Positions 1-8,172 of a DNA stretch of 64,000 nucleotides are shown piece by piece. Source of the DNA: JANPJV01 sp031425695 (GTDB taxonomy: Bacteria > Pseudomonadota > Gammaproteobacteria > Xanthomonadales > SZUA-5); NCBI GenBank assembly GCA_031425695.1, contig JANPJV010000185.1:1-64000 (forward strand), in the 5' to 3' direction. The position numbers and the translations under genes were made by a program. The first letter of the stretch is position 1. Each line of letters starts with the position of its first letter. The notes beneath the pieces were generated by a model, which was not told the origin of the DNA, did not search any database, and saw only the letters and a program-made list of their open reading frames with translations.

Positions 1-65
1 TCCCCGCGGCTGTTTGATGTCCGCGCCCAAATTTTTGGGGGGGGGCGCCCCGCGCCGTTTGGGTT

Positions 66-91
66 GCTTTTGGGGGGTCCCCCAAAAAAGC
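66..91. repeat. Palindrome downstream of bioB
   Basis: A near-perfect inverted repeat (arms GCTTTTGGGGG and CCCCCAAAAAAGC) lies about 30 bases past the bioB stop codon. It could act as a transcription terminator for bioB on the minus strand, but the expected run of T after the hairpin is missing, so this is only a possibility. The rest of bases 1-123 is C/G-homopolymer-rich and shows no gene. Confidence 0.4.
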
Positions 92-123
92 TCCCTGCGC
101 GCCCCACCCCGCCCCACTCCAAA

Positions 124-1107
124 TCAGGCCGCGCACGTCCGCGGCTCCGAGGCCGCCGGCGCCGCCATCCCCGTCAATCCCAACCGCGCAAACAAGCGTC
201 GGTCGGCTTCGACATCAGGATTGCCGGTGGTCAGCAACTTTTCGCCATAAAAGATCGAGTTGGCACCCGCCATGAAGCACAACGCCTGCAGCTCCTCGCT
301 CATGCCCTCGCGACCGGCCGAAAGTCGCACATGCGAGCGCGGCATCAGCAGGCGCGCGACTGCGATCGTGCGCACGAATTCCAGTGGGTCGAGCGCTGCG
401 GCGTTTTCGAGTGGCGTGCCAGCGACGCGCACCAGGAGGTTGATTGGCACCGACTGCGGGTGTTCCGGCAGGGTGGCCAGCGAGTGCAGCAGGCCCGCGC
501 GATCGGTACGCGCCTCGTTCATGCCAACGATGCCGCCACTGCAGACTTTCATGCCGGCCTCGCGCACCGCGCTCAGCGTCTCCAGGCGATCCTCGAACCG
601 GCGCGTGGTGATGATCTCGCCGTAATACTCGGGGCTGGTGTCGAGGTTGTGGTTGTAATAGTCGAGGCCGGCATCTTTCAACCGTTGCGCCTGGTCCTCG
701 CGCAACATGCCGGCGGTGACGCAAGTTTCGAGACCGAGCTCCCGCACCGCCTCGACCATCTCGATGACCGCCGCGAGATCCTTGTCGCGCGGGCTGCGCC
801 AAGCCGCCCCCATGCAGAAACGCGTCGCTCCCGCGGCCTTTGCCTGCGCAGCCTTCTCGCGCACCTGGGCGATCGGCAACAGCCGCTCCACCCCGAGCCC
901 GGTCTTGAAATGCGCGCTCTGCGGGCAATAGCCACAATCCTCGGGACACGCACCGGTCTTGATCGAGAGCAGGGTCGACACCTGCACTGCACGCGGATCG
1001 AAGTGCAGGCGATGCACACTGGCTGCGCGGTAGACCAGCTCGAGGAACGGCAGCTCGAACAACTCGAGCACCTCCGCGCGTGACCAATCCTGGCGTACGT
1101 CATCCAT
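124..1107 (-). CDS. bioB: Biotin synthase BioB
   Basis: This 327-residue radical SAM enzyme inserts sulfur into dethiobiotin in the last step of biotin synthesis in the cytoplasm. The CPEDCGYC motif (Cys54, Cys58, Cys61) binds the 4Fe-4S/SAM cluster. Cys98, Cys129 and Cys189 plus Arg261 (HVRLSAGR) match the ligands of the second, sacrificed 2Fe-2S cluster. The length and all key residues fit the family. The start was placed at the ATG at 1107 because a GGAG Shine-Dalgarno lies six bases upstream; an ATG at 1113 would leave no spacing. No other bio gene is adjacent; bioH lies 56 kb away in this window. Confidence 0.97.
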   Translation of the reverse strand: MDDVRQDWSRAEVLELFELPFLELVYRAASVHRLHFDPRAVQVSTLLSIKTGACPEDCGYCPQSAHFKTGLGVERLLPIAQVREKAAQAKAAGATRFCMGAAWRSPRDKDLAAVIEMVEAVRELGLETCVTAGMLREDQAQRLKDAGLDYYNHNLDTSPEYYGEIITTRRFEDRLETLSAVREAGMKVCSGGIVGMNEARTDRAGLLHSLATLPEHPQSVPINLLVRVAGTPLENAAALDPLEFVRTIAVARLLMPRSHVRLSAGREGMSEELQALCFMAGANSIFYGEKLLTTGNPDVEADRRLFARLGLTGMAAPAASEPRTCAA

Positions 1108-1185
1108 GGGCATCTCCAATCAATGCGCGCGATTCGACGGGAAGGGCCGTGCGGAGTCAACCCGGGCGTTGTCGAGCCGGCTTTC

Positions 1186-1274
1186 GTAGGTCATGTTGAC
1201 CGCGAAGCGGGCTCCTTGACGCTTGGCGCGCCCAAAACCGTCAAGTAGATCGCTGCGCGATCAACATGACCTAC
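1186..1274. repeat. Family B REP doublet
   Basis: Two inverted arms beginning GTAGGTCATGTTG and ending CAACATGACCTAC flank a short spacer. Each arm has an inner palindrome (CCGCGAAGCGG-like). The element lies between bioB and the divergently read RidA gene and reaches to within 46 bases of the RidA start. Other family B copies are near 6556, 10319, 51384 and 52489. Confidence 0.85.
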
Positions 1275-1319
1275 GTTCCTCCGCTCTACAATTCGCGATC
1301 CGAAGCAGGAGACTCTCCC

Positions 1320-1664
1320 ATGATTCAGCGGTTCGATGTCGGCCAGCGCATGTCGGAGATGAGTGTCTACAACGGCATCATCCATCTGGCCGGGCAGGTG
1401 GCTGAGGATTCCGGTGCCGACATGGCCGGGCAAATGCACCAGGTGCTGAACGCCATCGATTCACTGCTGGCACGGGCCGGCAGTGACAAAGGCAAGATCC
1501 TGATGGCGCAGATTTATCTCGCGGACATCGCCGATTTTTCCGCCATGAACGCGATCTGGGACTCTTGGGTGGTGCCGGGCCAGACGCCGCCGCGCGCGAC
1601 CGTCGAGGCCAAGCTCGCGCGGCCGCAGTGGAAGGTCGAGATCGTCATCACCGCCGCTTTGTAG
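1320..1664 (+). CDS. RidA/YjgF-family protein
   Basis: This 114-residue protein belongs to the YjgF/YER057c/UK114 family, whose best-known members hydrolyse reactive enamine/imine intermediates released by PLP enzymes. The conserved C-terminal block PPRATVEAKL...VEI is present, with Arg92 and Glu107 in the positions of the RidA carboxylate-binding Arg and catalytic Glu. An in-frame ATG exists at 1266, but it lies inside the family B repeat. The ATG at 1320 follows a good AGGAG and gives the usual family length. The stop codon TAG is part of the GTAG head of the next repeat element. Confidence 0.88.
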   Translation: MIQRFDVGQRMSEMSVYNGIIHLAGQVAEDSGADMAGQMHQVLNAIDSLLARAGSDKGKILMAQIYLADIADFSAMNAIWDSWVVPGQTPPRATVEAKLARPQWKVEIVITAAL

Positions 1665-1739
1665 CGCGGGTAAGCCAAAGGCGCACCCGGGAGCCGGGTC
1701 GCACATTCTCCCCGGGTGCGCTGCGCTTACCCGGGCTAC
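1661..1739. repeat. Family C REP doublet overlapping the RidA stop
   Basis: Inverted arms of the type GTAGCCCGGGTAAGCGC / GCGCTTACCCGGGCTAC. The left arm starts with GTAG at 1661, so the RidA stop codon TAG (1662-1664) lies within the element. A second copy is at 45210-45285. Confidence 0.85.
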
Positions 1740-1869
1740 GAGCGCAATGTCCGGTCAGGCCGCGGCTTCTCGTTGCATGGCCAGCGGAGCCGCGACGATT
1801 ACCGTCCCCGCGTTGCGGGCAACATAACCTACGCAACCCGCAACCCGCAACCCGCAACCCACAACCGCC

Positions 1870-3051
1870 TCAAGCCTCGCGCAACGCCGTGGTGACCTGC
1901 ATGCGCGCGGCGCGCAGCGCGGGCAGCAGGCCGCCGACGAAGCCGATCGCGAGCGCCATGAACACGCCGGTAGCGACCAGGTCTGGCGTCACCTGGAAAT
2001 TGAACACCAGCTGGGTGAAGCTCCCACCTAGCGTGGAGACGGTCATCCCGTTGAAGAACACGTACGCCAAAATCGCGCCGATCAGGCCGCCGATCAGCGC
2101 GAGCAGCATGGCCTCGACCATGACCGAAATCACCACTGGCAGGCCGCCGAAGCCGATCGCCCGCAAGGTCGCAATTTCGCGCGTCCGGCTGGAGACCGAG
2201 GCGTACATGGTGTTGAGTGCGGCGAAGATGGCCCCGAGACCCATGATGATCGCCACGACGGTGCCGAGCACGCGGATGCCATCGGTCGATTTTTCGGTCT
2301 GCTCCGAGTAGTACTTGAGCTGGTTCTTGACCTCGACCCCGCTCATGCGTGGATCGGCCTTGAGCGCCGCTTCGAAGGGCGCGAAGGACTCGGCACTGTC
2401 CAGCGCGGCGAGCACCGTCGAGAAGATATTCGGCCGGCCCCAGGCGGTCTGCGCGGTCGCGGCGTCGGTGAGGATCTCGCTCTCGCCGATATCACCAGAT
2501 TCGAAGATGCCAACCACCATCCACTCGGAACTGCGCAGGCGCACGGACTTGCCAACTTCGAGCCCTTCGAACTGACCCGCGGCGCCCTTGCCCACCAACA
2601 GTTCCTGCAGACCCGGGGTGAATGCGCGGCCTTCAACGACCTTGAGCCGAGGCCGCAGTGCGATTCCCTGTGGACTAATGCCGCGCAGCGTGACATTGGC
2701 GCCGAGGGTGGCGCCTTTCTTCGGCAGCTCGGCAATCACGATGAGCTCGCCCGAGGCCAGCGGCTCGCCCTTTGCATCCTTGCGCACGCCGACAGTCCGC
2801 GATGCGAGATCGAGCGCATCGCGATTGAGCGAGCTGTTGAGCTCGTCCTGAGACCCACCGCGCAAGACCATGGCGTTGAGCGGATCGCCGCTCGCGACCA
2901 GCGTCGATTCTATGCCTTTGGACATGGCGAACAACGCGGTGAACACGCCGACCACGCCGGCAATGCCGACCACGATCACCAGCGACGCGGCGAGGCGCTC
3001 GGGGATGCTCTTCAAGTTCAGCATCACGATTTCGAAGATCTGTTTGAACAT
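1870..3051 (-). CDS. ABC transporter permease, FtsX/MacB type (second permease)
   Basis: This 393-residue inner-membrane protein has the MacB/FtsX layout: one N-terminal transmembrane helix (around residues 15-40), a large periplasmic domain, then three C-terminal helices (around 275-385) ending in a Pro-Ala-Leu-Arg-Ala-Ala-Arg segment typical of FtsX-domain permeases. It is the last gene of the adaptor-ATPase-permease-permease set. An extension upstream to 3105 would be translated from a REP element, so the ATG at 3051 (MFKQIFEIV) was chosen. Such permeases transmit ATP-driven movement to the periplasm to expel lipids, peptides or drugs; the substrate here is unknown. Confidence 0.88.
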   Translation of the reverse strand: MFKQIFEIVMLNLKSIPERLAASLVIVVGIAGVVGVFTALFAMSKGIESTLVASGDPLNAMVLRGGSQDELNSSLNRDALDLASRTVGVRKDAKGEPLASGELIVIAELPKKGATLGANVTLRGISPQGIALRPRLKVVEGRAFTPGLQELLVGKGAAGQFEGLEVGKSVRLRSSEWMVVGIFESGDIGESEILTDAATAQTAWGRPNIFSTVLAALDSAESFAPFEAALKADPRMSGVEVKNQLKYYSEQTEKSTDGIRVLGTVVAIIMGLGAIFAALNTMYASVSSRTREIATLRAIGFGGLPVVISVMVEAMLLALIGGLIGAILAYVFFNGMTVSTLGGSFTQLVFNFQVTPDLVATGVFMALAIGFVGGLLPALRAARMQVTTALREA

Positions 3052-3071
3052 GGTGTGTTCCCGGTTCTTTC

Positions 3072-3145
3072 GTGGGTCCGGACCTTGTCCGGACACTTCA
3101 ATCAATGCGAAAAATCAACAGCGTTCGGACGAGGTCCGAACCCAC
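3072..3145. repeat. Family A REP doublet between two permease genes
   Basis: Arms GTGGGTCCGGACCTTGTCCG and the inverse (CGGAC..GTCCGAACCCAC) are separated by about 24 bases. Each arm is itself palindromic (TCCGGAC-CTT-GTCCGGA) with a GTGGG head. It sits inside the presumed efflux operon and could form a large hairpin in the mRNA. Confidence 0.88.
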
Positions 3146-3152
3146 AAAAACT

Positions 3153-4310
3153 TCACCGCCCGGCCAGCGCATCGACGATGCGCACCCGTCCCGCCCGCAG
3201 TGCCGGTGGCAGACCCACCGCGAGCGCGAGCAGCACCATGGCAATCAGCGCGCGCACCCACACCGTGCCGTCGGCGCGCACTGCCGCGAAGAACGGCACT
3301 GCCTCGGCCATACCCTTCATCATCATCGCTGCCAGGCCCATGCCGATCAGGCCGCCGAGCATGCACAGGAACAGGGACTCGGCAAGCACCAGACTGGTCA
3401 CCAAGCCATTGCTGAAGCCCAGCGTCTTCAGCACGGCGAGCTCCGGGATGCGCTCGCGCACGGCCTGCGCCATCGTGTTGCCGGTCAGGATCAAAATCGT
3501 GAAAAACACTGCGATCAGGATCAGGTTGACGATCAGCCCGATGTCGCCGATCTGCGCAAAAAACCCCTTGTTGAAGTCCTTTTCGCTCTGGGTCTTGGTC
3601 TCGTTCGGCGAGTTCAGGAAGCGCGCATCGATCGCCTGCGCGACTTCGTTCGCCCGATTCGAATCTTCGAGCACGACCGCATAGACGCCCGCAGTGCCCG
3701 GCCCGAACTGGTTGGCTTCGTCAAAATACGCATGGTTGATGTAGATACTCTGGGTCTGCGCCTGCCACGACTCGTCCTTGCCGTCGAAAATGCCGACGAC
3801 GTCGAAGCTCCACGCCATCGAGCCATCCTTCTGCGGAAAGATGTTGGACTTGAGTGGCAGCTTGTCGCCAATCTTCCAGCCGTACTTGTCAGCCAGCACG
3901 CGGCCGACGATCGCGCCGGTGCGGGTCGCCTCGAACGCCTTCCATTGCTCGTCCGGCATCACCCATTCCGGGTACACGCGCCGCAGGCGTGCGGGATCCG
4001 AAGCGAAAGTGAACATCTGCGTGTTCTCGCCGATGACGCCGCCGAACCACTGGTCGTGGCTGACGTCCTTGACCCCCGCAATGGCCTCGATCTCCGGCAA
4101 GAGCCGCATCGGCAGCGAGTCGGTGAAGGACACGCGCGATTGGCTGATCAGCCGCGAGGCGCCGACGAAATCGACGCCGGCGGTGAAGAACACACTGAGC
4201 GCCTGCAGCAGCCCGAACAGCAGGAAGGCGCAGATGAGCGAGAGCAGGGTCAGGAAGGCGCGCGACTTCTTGCGCCACATGCCAGCCCAGATGAACCGCA
4301 GGAATCCCAT
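3153..4310 (-). CDS. ABC transporter permease, FtsX/MacB type (first permease)
   Basis: This 385-residue protein has the same FtsX/MacB layout as its downstream neighbour: an N-terminal helix (about residues 15-40, rich in Leu/Phe), a periplasmic domain, and three C-terminal helices from about 265. It starts at an ATG at 4310 with GGAG nine bases upstream, 15 bases after the ATPase stop, so the two are clearly co-transcribed. Having two different permease genes with one ATPase suggests a heterodimeric transmembrane unit; MacB-type fusions instead homodimerise. The substrate cannot be told from the sequence. Confidence 0.88.
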   Translation of the reverse strand: MGFLRFIWAGMWRKKSRAFLTLLSLICAFLLFGLLQALSVFFTAGVDFVGASRLISQSRVSFTDSLPMRLLPEIEAIAGVKDVSHDQWFGGVIGENTQMFTFASDPARLRRVYPEWVMPDEQWKAFEATRTGAIVGRVLADKYGWKIGDKLPLKSNIFPQKDGSMAWSFDVVGIFDGKDESWQAQTQSIYINHAYFDEANQFGPGTAGVYAVVLEDSNRANEVAQAIDARFLNSPNETKTQSEKDFNKGFFAQIGDIGLIVNLILIAVFFTILILTGNTMAQAVRERIPELAVLKTLGFSNGLVTSLVLAESLFLCMLGGLIGMGLAAMMMKGMAEAVPFFAAVRADGTVWVRALIAMVLLALAVGLPPALRAGRVRIVDALAGR

Positions 4311-4325
4311 GGCGAGGCGCTCCGG

Positions 4326-5030
4326 TCAGGCGTGGCTGGTGTCGGGCGCGCCCGACTCGAGCAGGCTGCCCTTGTCCAGGTGCAATGTCCGCTTCGCGTA
4401 CTCGGCCGCCTTGGGATCGTGGGTGACCATGACGATGGTCTTGCCGTGCTCGCGGTTTAGCCGTTGCAGCAGGGTCAGGATCTCGTCCGCGGTCTTGCGA
4501 TCGAGATCGCCCGTGGGCTCGTCGCAGACCAGCAAGGTGGGGTCGGACACCAGTGCGCGTGCGATGGCGACGCGCTGTTCCTGGCCACCGGAAAGCTCGC
4601 GCGGCTTGTGGCGTGCGCGGTCCTTGAGACCGACGATCTCGAGCGCGATATTGGCGCGCTTGATGCGCTCGGCGCCGCCCATCTTGGTGAGCAGCAGCGG
4701 CAGCTCGACATTGCGCTCGGCGGTCAACACCGGCAGCAGGTTGTAGAACTGGAACACGAAGCCGACATTGCCCGCCCGCCAGCGCGCCAGGTCACCGCTC
4801 GAGAGCTGGTCGATGCGCTTGCCGTCCACCTTGATCTCGCCCCCGGACGGCTGGTCGAGGCCCCCGATGAGGTTCAACAAAGTCGTCTTCCCCGACCCCG
4901 ACGGCCCCATCAACGCCACGAAATCACCCTTCGGGATATCGATCGACAAACCATGCAACACCTCCACCTTCTGCTTCCCACGCGTGTAGTGCTTCGTCAG
5001 GTTGCGAATCTCGACCAGGGCGTTGCTCAT
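4326..5030 (-). CDS. ABC transporter ATP-binding protein, MacB/LolD type
   Basis: This 234-residue cytoplasmic ATPase powers the two permeases encoded downstream. It has a full set of motifs: Walker A GPSGSGKTT (about residues 42-50), Q-loop VFQFYNLLP, signature LSGGQ, Walker B LLVCDEPTGDLD and the switch His in THD. The FQFYNLLP and DEPTGDLD variants are typical of the LolD/MacB/FtsE clade. The ATG at 5030 has only a weak AGAAG upstream. An inverted repeat separates this gene from the adaptor gene upstream. Confidence 0.93.
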   Translation of the reverse strand: MSNALVEIRNLTKHYTRGKQKVEVLHGLSIDIPKGDFVALMGPSGSGKTTLLNLIGGLDQPSGGEIKVDGKRIDQLSSGDLARWRAGNVGFVFQFYNLLPVLTAERNVELPLLLTKMGGAERIKRANIALEIVGLKDRARHKPRELSGGQEQRVAIARALVSDPTLLVCDEPTGDLDRKTADEILTLLQRLNREHGKTIVMVTHDPKAAEYAKRTLHLDKGSLLESGAPDTSHA

Positions 5031-5060
5031 GGGCTTCTTCTCTTCGATTTAAGTAAATTT

Positions 5061-5220
5061 TTTGACGCAAAGGAACGCAAAGGGGGCAAAGGGACGCTAA
5101 GGAAATCAGCAACGATGCGCACTATTTGCTCGCCGGATTGGCGCAAGTCACCGTATTTGCCGGCATTGAAAAGCTCTACTTTGCGTCCCTTTGCCCCCTT
5201 GGCGTTCATTTGCGTCAAAA
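5061..5220. repeat. Family J long inverted repeat
   Basis: Arms of about 37 bases (TTTGACGCAAAGGAACGCAA... and its near-perfect inverse ending TTTGCGTCAAAA) are separated by about 85 bases. It fills the gap between the adaptor and ATPase genes of the efflux cluster. Short G/A-rich sub-motifs (GCAAAGG) recur inside each arm. No coding potential was seen. Confidence 0.85.
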
Positions 5221-5236
5221 GAACTCAAGTTCGACT

Positions 5237-6481
5237 TTAGCGCGCCTCGCGCGCGACCTCGGTGCCGTCGGCGAGCTCGGGCGGGGGGTCCAAGATGACG
5301 CTGTCGCCAGGGTTGAGGCCGGTGAGGATGTTGCGTTGGGCGCCGGTGGTGGCGGCCGCTTCGACGCGGCGCAGCCGAGCGACTTCGCCCTCGATGATGA
5401 AGACCGACGTGGCGCCGTCGCGCTCGACCACGGCGCTGGCAGGCACGATCACGCCCTTGGCGACGGGCTTCGGGGTGCTCGCTTCGGCATCGCGCGCTTC
5501 CAGGAAGGCCACGCGAACGCCCATGTCGGGGACGATGCGCTGGTCTTTTTCGTTGAGCGAGACGCGCACGCGCACGGTGGCCTTGGTGCGGTCGGCGGCC
5601 GGGATCACCGCGATCACGGCGCCCGGGATGCGCCAGTCGGGATAGGCATTGAGCGTCGCTTCGACCGGCATCTTCGCGGCAACGCGGCCGATGAAGGCCT
5701 CATTGACATCGACTTCGACTTCCAGAGAATCCATGTCGACGATGGTGCCGATGCCGGTGCGGGTGAAGCCACCGCCGGCGGATATCGGCGAGATCATCTC
5801 CCCGGGTTGCGCCGCCTTGGCAATGACGACGCCTGCGAACGGCGCGCGGATCACCGTGTCTTCGAGCGAGACCTTGCTCATTGCCAGCGATTTGTCGGCG
5901 ACATCGATCTGGCGACGCTGGCTGGTCAGGCGCGCAGCCAGGCCGTCGGCCTGCGCGCGCGCGGCATCGAGCTGCGAGGCCGGGGTGAGCTTGCGCGCGG
6001 AAAGGTCCTGCTGGCGCTTGTAATCGGCGCGGGCCTGACGCAGCGAAGCCTCGATCTCGGCCGCCTGCGAACGCGCGCTCTCGAGTTGGGCCTGGCGCAG
6101 GTCCACGTCCGCCTGCTGGTCCATCGCATCCAGCGTCGCCAGGATCTGGCCTTGCTCGACGCGCATGCCTTCCTCGATCAGCACTTCGCGCACCTTGCCG
6201 GTCACCTTCGCGGACACCGTAGCCTGCCGCCGCGCGACCACGTAGCCGGAAGCATCCAGCACGGAGTTGCTCGGGGCCGTGGAGCTTGCCGGCGTGGCAC
6301 TCGCGGTCTTGACCACGATCGGTGCCGGGCCGCGGCCGAAATACCACCAGCCGATTGCCGAGCCGATCAGCAGCAGGGCCCCCAGGAACAGCCAACGCGC
6401 GCTCCCGGAAGGCTCTTCCTCGTTCACGGCCGGGCGCTCGATGCGCAATTGTCCCAGGAGATCAGGTTGGCTCATGCCCAT
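5237..6481 (-). CDS. Efflux periplasmic adaptor, MacA/HlyD (MFP) family
   Basis: This 414-residue membrane fusion protein links an inner-membrane transporter to the outer membrane. A single transmembrane segment (around residues 26-49, WLFLGALLLIGSAIGWWYF) is followed by the split lipoyl-like domain (SVLDASGYVVARRQATVSAKVTGKV and later PFAGVVIAKAAQPGEMI), a helical hairpin of about 100 residues, and beta-barrel strands. It is the first gene of the four-gene efflux set, read in the order adaptor, ATPase, permease, permease. A second ATG six bases inside (6475) is possible. No TolC-like gene is in the window. Confidence 0.9.
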   Translation of the reverse strand: MGMSQPDLLGQLRIERPAVNEEEPSGSARWLFLGALLLIGSAIGWWYFGRGPAPIVVKTASATPASSTAPSNSVLDASGYVVARRQATVSAKVTGKVREVLIEEGMRVEQGQILATLDAMDQQADVDLRQAQLESARSQAAEIEASLRQARADYKRQQDLSARKLTPASQLDAARAQADGLAARLTSQRRQIDVADKSLAMSKVSLEDTVIRAPFAGVVIAKAAQPGEMISPISAGGGFTRTGIGTIVDMDSLEVEVDVNEAFIGRVAAKMPVEATLNAYPDWRIPGAVIAVIPAADRTKATVRVRVSLNEKDQRIVPDMGVRVAFLEARDAEASTPKPVAKGVIVPASAVVERDGATSVFIIEGEVARLRRVEAAATTGAQRNILTGLNPGDSVILDPPPELADGTEVAREAR

Positions 6482-6555
6482 TGGCTACTCGAAAGATGGC
6501 GTGATGATGCACTCACGGGAACGAATCACGTCACCTGTGTGTAGTCACCCTTGAT

Positions 6556-6590
6556 GTAGGTCATGTTGGCCGCGAAGCGGCCTACTTGAC
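6556..6590 (+). repeat. Family B REP single arm
   Basis: One arm, from GTAGGTCATGTTGGCC to GGCCTACTTGAC, is seen without an inverted partner. It is palindromic around CCGCGAAGCGG. It lies upstream of the adaptor gene and may overlap its promoter region. Confidence 0.75.
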
Positions 6591-6654
6591 TATGGAAGCC
6601 AGTCTCTTGGCGTTCCCGACTGCGCGGTAGTGACAGGCGTCAGGGGAAAAGCGT

Positions 6655-6744
6655 GGTTGTCGGTTTCGGTTGTCGGTTTCGGAAACGCGCGAGCTCGCCG
6701 CTCCGCTTTTACCGACACCGAAAACCGACACCGAAACCGAAACC
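6655..6744. repeat. Family F inverted repeat
   Basis: Left arm repeats of GTCGGTTTCGG are inverted as CCGAAACCGAC on the right, across a GC-rich spacer (GCGAGCTCGC). A second copy is at 26804-26873. It stands at the 3' end of the YjdF-like gene. Confidence 0.8.
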
Positions 6745-6747
6745 GCT

Positions 6748-7374
6748 TCACCCACCCAATTCCCGATCGTGCCACCGCGCCAGCAGCACTTGCGCGAGGA
6801 ACGCACCGATCAGCGCCATGAACATGTCCCACTGGGTGTCCCAGACGTCGCCCTGGGTGGCCAGGAACGCATCCGCGGCGCCGCCCCAGATCAGTGCGGC
6901 CCACCATTCGATCATCTCGAAGAAGGCGCTGAAGGAGAGCGCGGCGGCGAGCACCAGGTAGAACAGCCAGCCGCCGGGCTTGAGCGGGGTTTTGCGCAGC
7001 AGCAGCTCGCGGGCGAGGATCGCGGGCACGAAGCCCTGGGCGAAATGGCCGAAGCGGTCGTAGTGGTTGCGCGCGAGGTCAAACCAGTCCTGCACCCACA
7101 AGCCGAGCGGCACCAGCGCGTAGGTGTATTTGCCGCCAACCATGAGCAGCACGCAGTGCAAGGCGATCAGGATGTAGAGCAGCCGAGTCAGCGGGAAGCG
7201 CGGGTAGGTGAAGATCAGCAACGGCACCGCGACGATCACCCAAATCACTTCCATCAGCCAGGTGAGGCGGTCGTGTGGCCCGATGCCGGACCAGACCAGC
7301 ACGGCGAGGACCGCGGCGCAGAGCGCCAGGCCGGCGCGCGGCGAGAGCGTGACTGGATCGCGCATGGCGGGCAT
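6748..7374 (-). CDS. Inner membrane protein, DUF2238 (YjdF-like)
   Basis: This 208-residue polytopic membrane protein has about six hydrophobic helices. The family signature is visible: YALVPLGLWVQDWF, then NHYDRFGHFAQGFVPAILARELLLR, and the C-terminal DVWDTQWDMFMALIGA block. Conserved His, Asp and Glu residues within membrane segments are typical of DUF2238, whose function is unknown. The start ATG has an excellent CAGGAGG five bases upstream. The next gene upstream on the same strand is the YqhA-like gene, 49 bases away, so the two may be co-transcribed. Confidence 0.88.
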   Translation of the reverse strand: MPAMRDPVTLSPRAGLALCAAVLAVLVWSGIGPHDRLTWLMEVIWVIVAVPLLIFTYPRFPLTRLLYILIALHCVLLMVGGKYTYALVPLGLWVQDWFDLARNHYDRFGHFAQGFVPAILARELLLRKTPLKPGGWLFYLVLAAALSFSAFFEMIEWWAALIWGGAADAFLATQGDVWDTQWDMFMALIGAFLAQVLLARWHDRELGG

Positions 7375-7423
7375 CAGACCTCCTGACAGTGAAAGGAACG
7401 CAGCGGGCCAGGGGAATCAGGCA

Positions 7424-8017
7424 CTAGATTGCGTCCAGGCGCGGCGACGCCGGGCGCGACATGATGCGATCGACCCAGGCGATTGCGAGTGCCGAGACGA
7501 CGAAGGCGACGTGGATAACCGTCTGCCAGAGCACGGCCGCCTCGGTGACCTGAGAGCCGGGCTGGCCGAGCGTGCCGGCCTCGATAAAGGTCTTCAGGAG
7601 ATGGATCGACGAGATGCCAATGATCGCCGTCGCGAGCTTGACCTTCAGCACTGCGGCGTTGACGTGGCTGAGCCACTCCGGCTGGTCCGGATGGCCTTCG
7701 AGGCCAAGCCGTGACACGAAGGTTTCGTAGCCGCCGACGATCACCATCACCAGCAGATTCGAGATCATCACCACGTCGATGAGCCCGAGCACGGTCATCA
7801 TGATCTGGATCTCGGGGGTGTGCGTGTACGCCGCGACCGGCGCATGCGCGAAGCCGAACGTAGTGCCGAGCAAATGCCACAGCTCACGCAGGAACTGCAC
7901 TACATAGATGCCCTGGGCGACGATCAACCCGAGATAGAGCGGCAGCTGCAACCAGCGCGAGGAGAAGATCAGCGTCGACAGCGGGCCGAGCGAGCGGGAG
8001 GAACGGGCTTCGGGCAT
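7424..8017 (-). CDS. UPF0114/YqhA-family membrane protein
   Basis: This 197-residue inner-membrane protein has four hydrophobic helices. The family blocks are recognisable: SSRWLQLPLYLGLI near residue 20, LGLIDVVMISNLLVMVIVGGYETFVS in the middle, and KVKLATAIIGISSIHLLKTFI. Members are found across proteobacteria; their role is not established. It has a weak ribosome site and is followed by the YjdF-like gene on the same strand. Confidence 0.88.
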   Translation of the reverse strand: MPEARSSRSLGPLSTLIFSSRWLQLPLYLGLIVAQGIYVVQFLRELWHLLGTTFGFAHAPVAAYTHTPEIQIMMTVLGLIDVVMISNLLVMVIVGGYETFVSRLGLEGHPDQPEWLSHVNAAVLKVKLATAIIGISSIHLLKTFIEAGTLGQPGSQVTEAAVLWQTVIHVAFVVSALAIAWVDRIMSRPASPRLDAI

Positions 8018-8090
8018 GGGCGAGTGAGGTGTTCTAGATCAGGTCGAGGGGATTCTACGGGGGTGTGGCCGGAGCATGGGCTCTGCACTA

Positions 8091-8163
8091 GTGGGTTCGG
8101 ACCTAGTCCGAACGCTCTTCACGCAACCGGTGGCAACAGCGTCCGGACAAGGTCCGGACCCAC
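8091..8163. repeat. Family A REP doublet
   Basis: GTGGGTTCGGACCTAGTCCG and an inverted arm ending GGTCCGGACCCAC enclose 21 bases. The two arms differ in the TTCGG/TCCGG positions but keep pairing within each arm, which is compensatory change at the hairpin level. It sits at the 3' end of the selO gene. Confidence 0.88.
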
Positions 8164-8172
8164 GCAATGCCC

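Noticed and set aside
64..1083. Long open frames opposite bioB
   Set aside because: They are antisense to a complete bioB with all cluster ligands and show Arg/His-rich composition typical of GC-rich shadow frames.
3052..3105. N-terminal extension of the second permease
   Set aside because: The extra residues are translated from the family A repeat; the FtsX-like N-terminus starts at the ATG at 3051.
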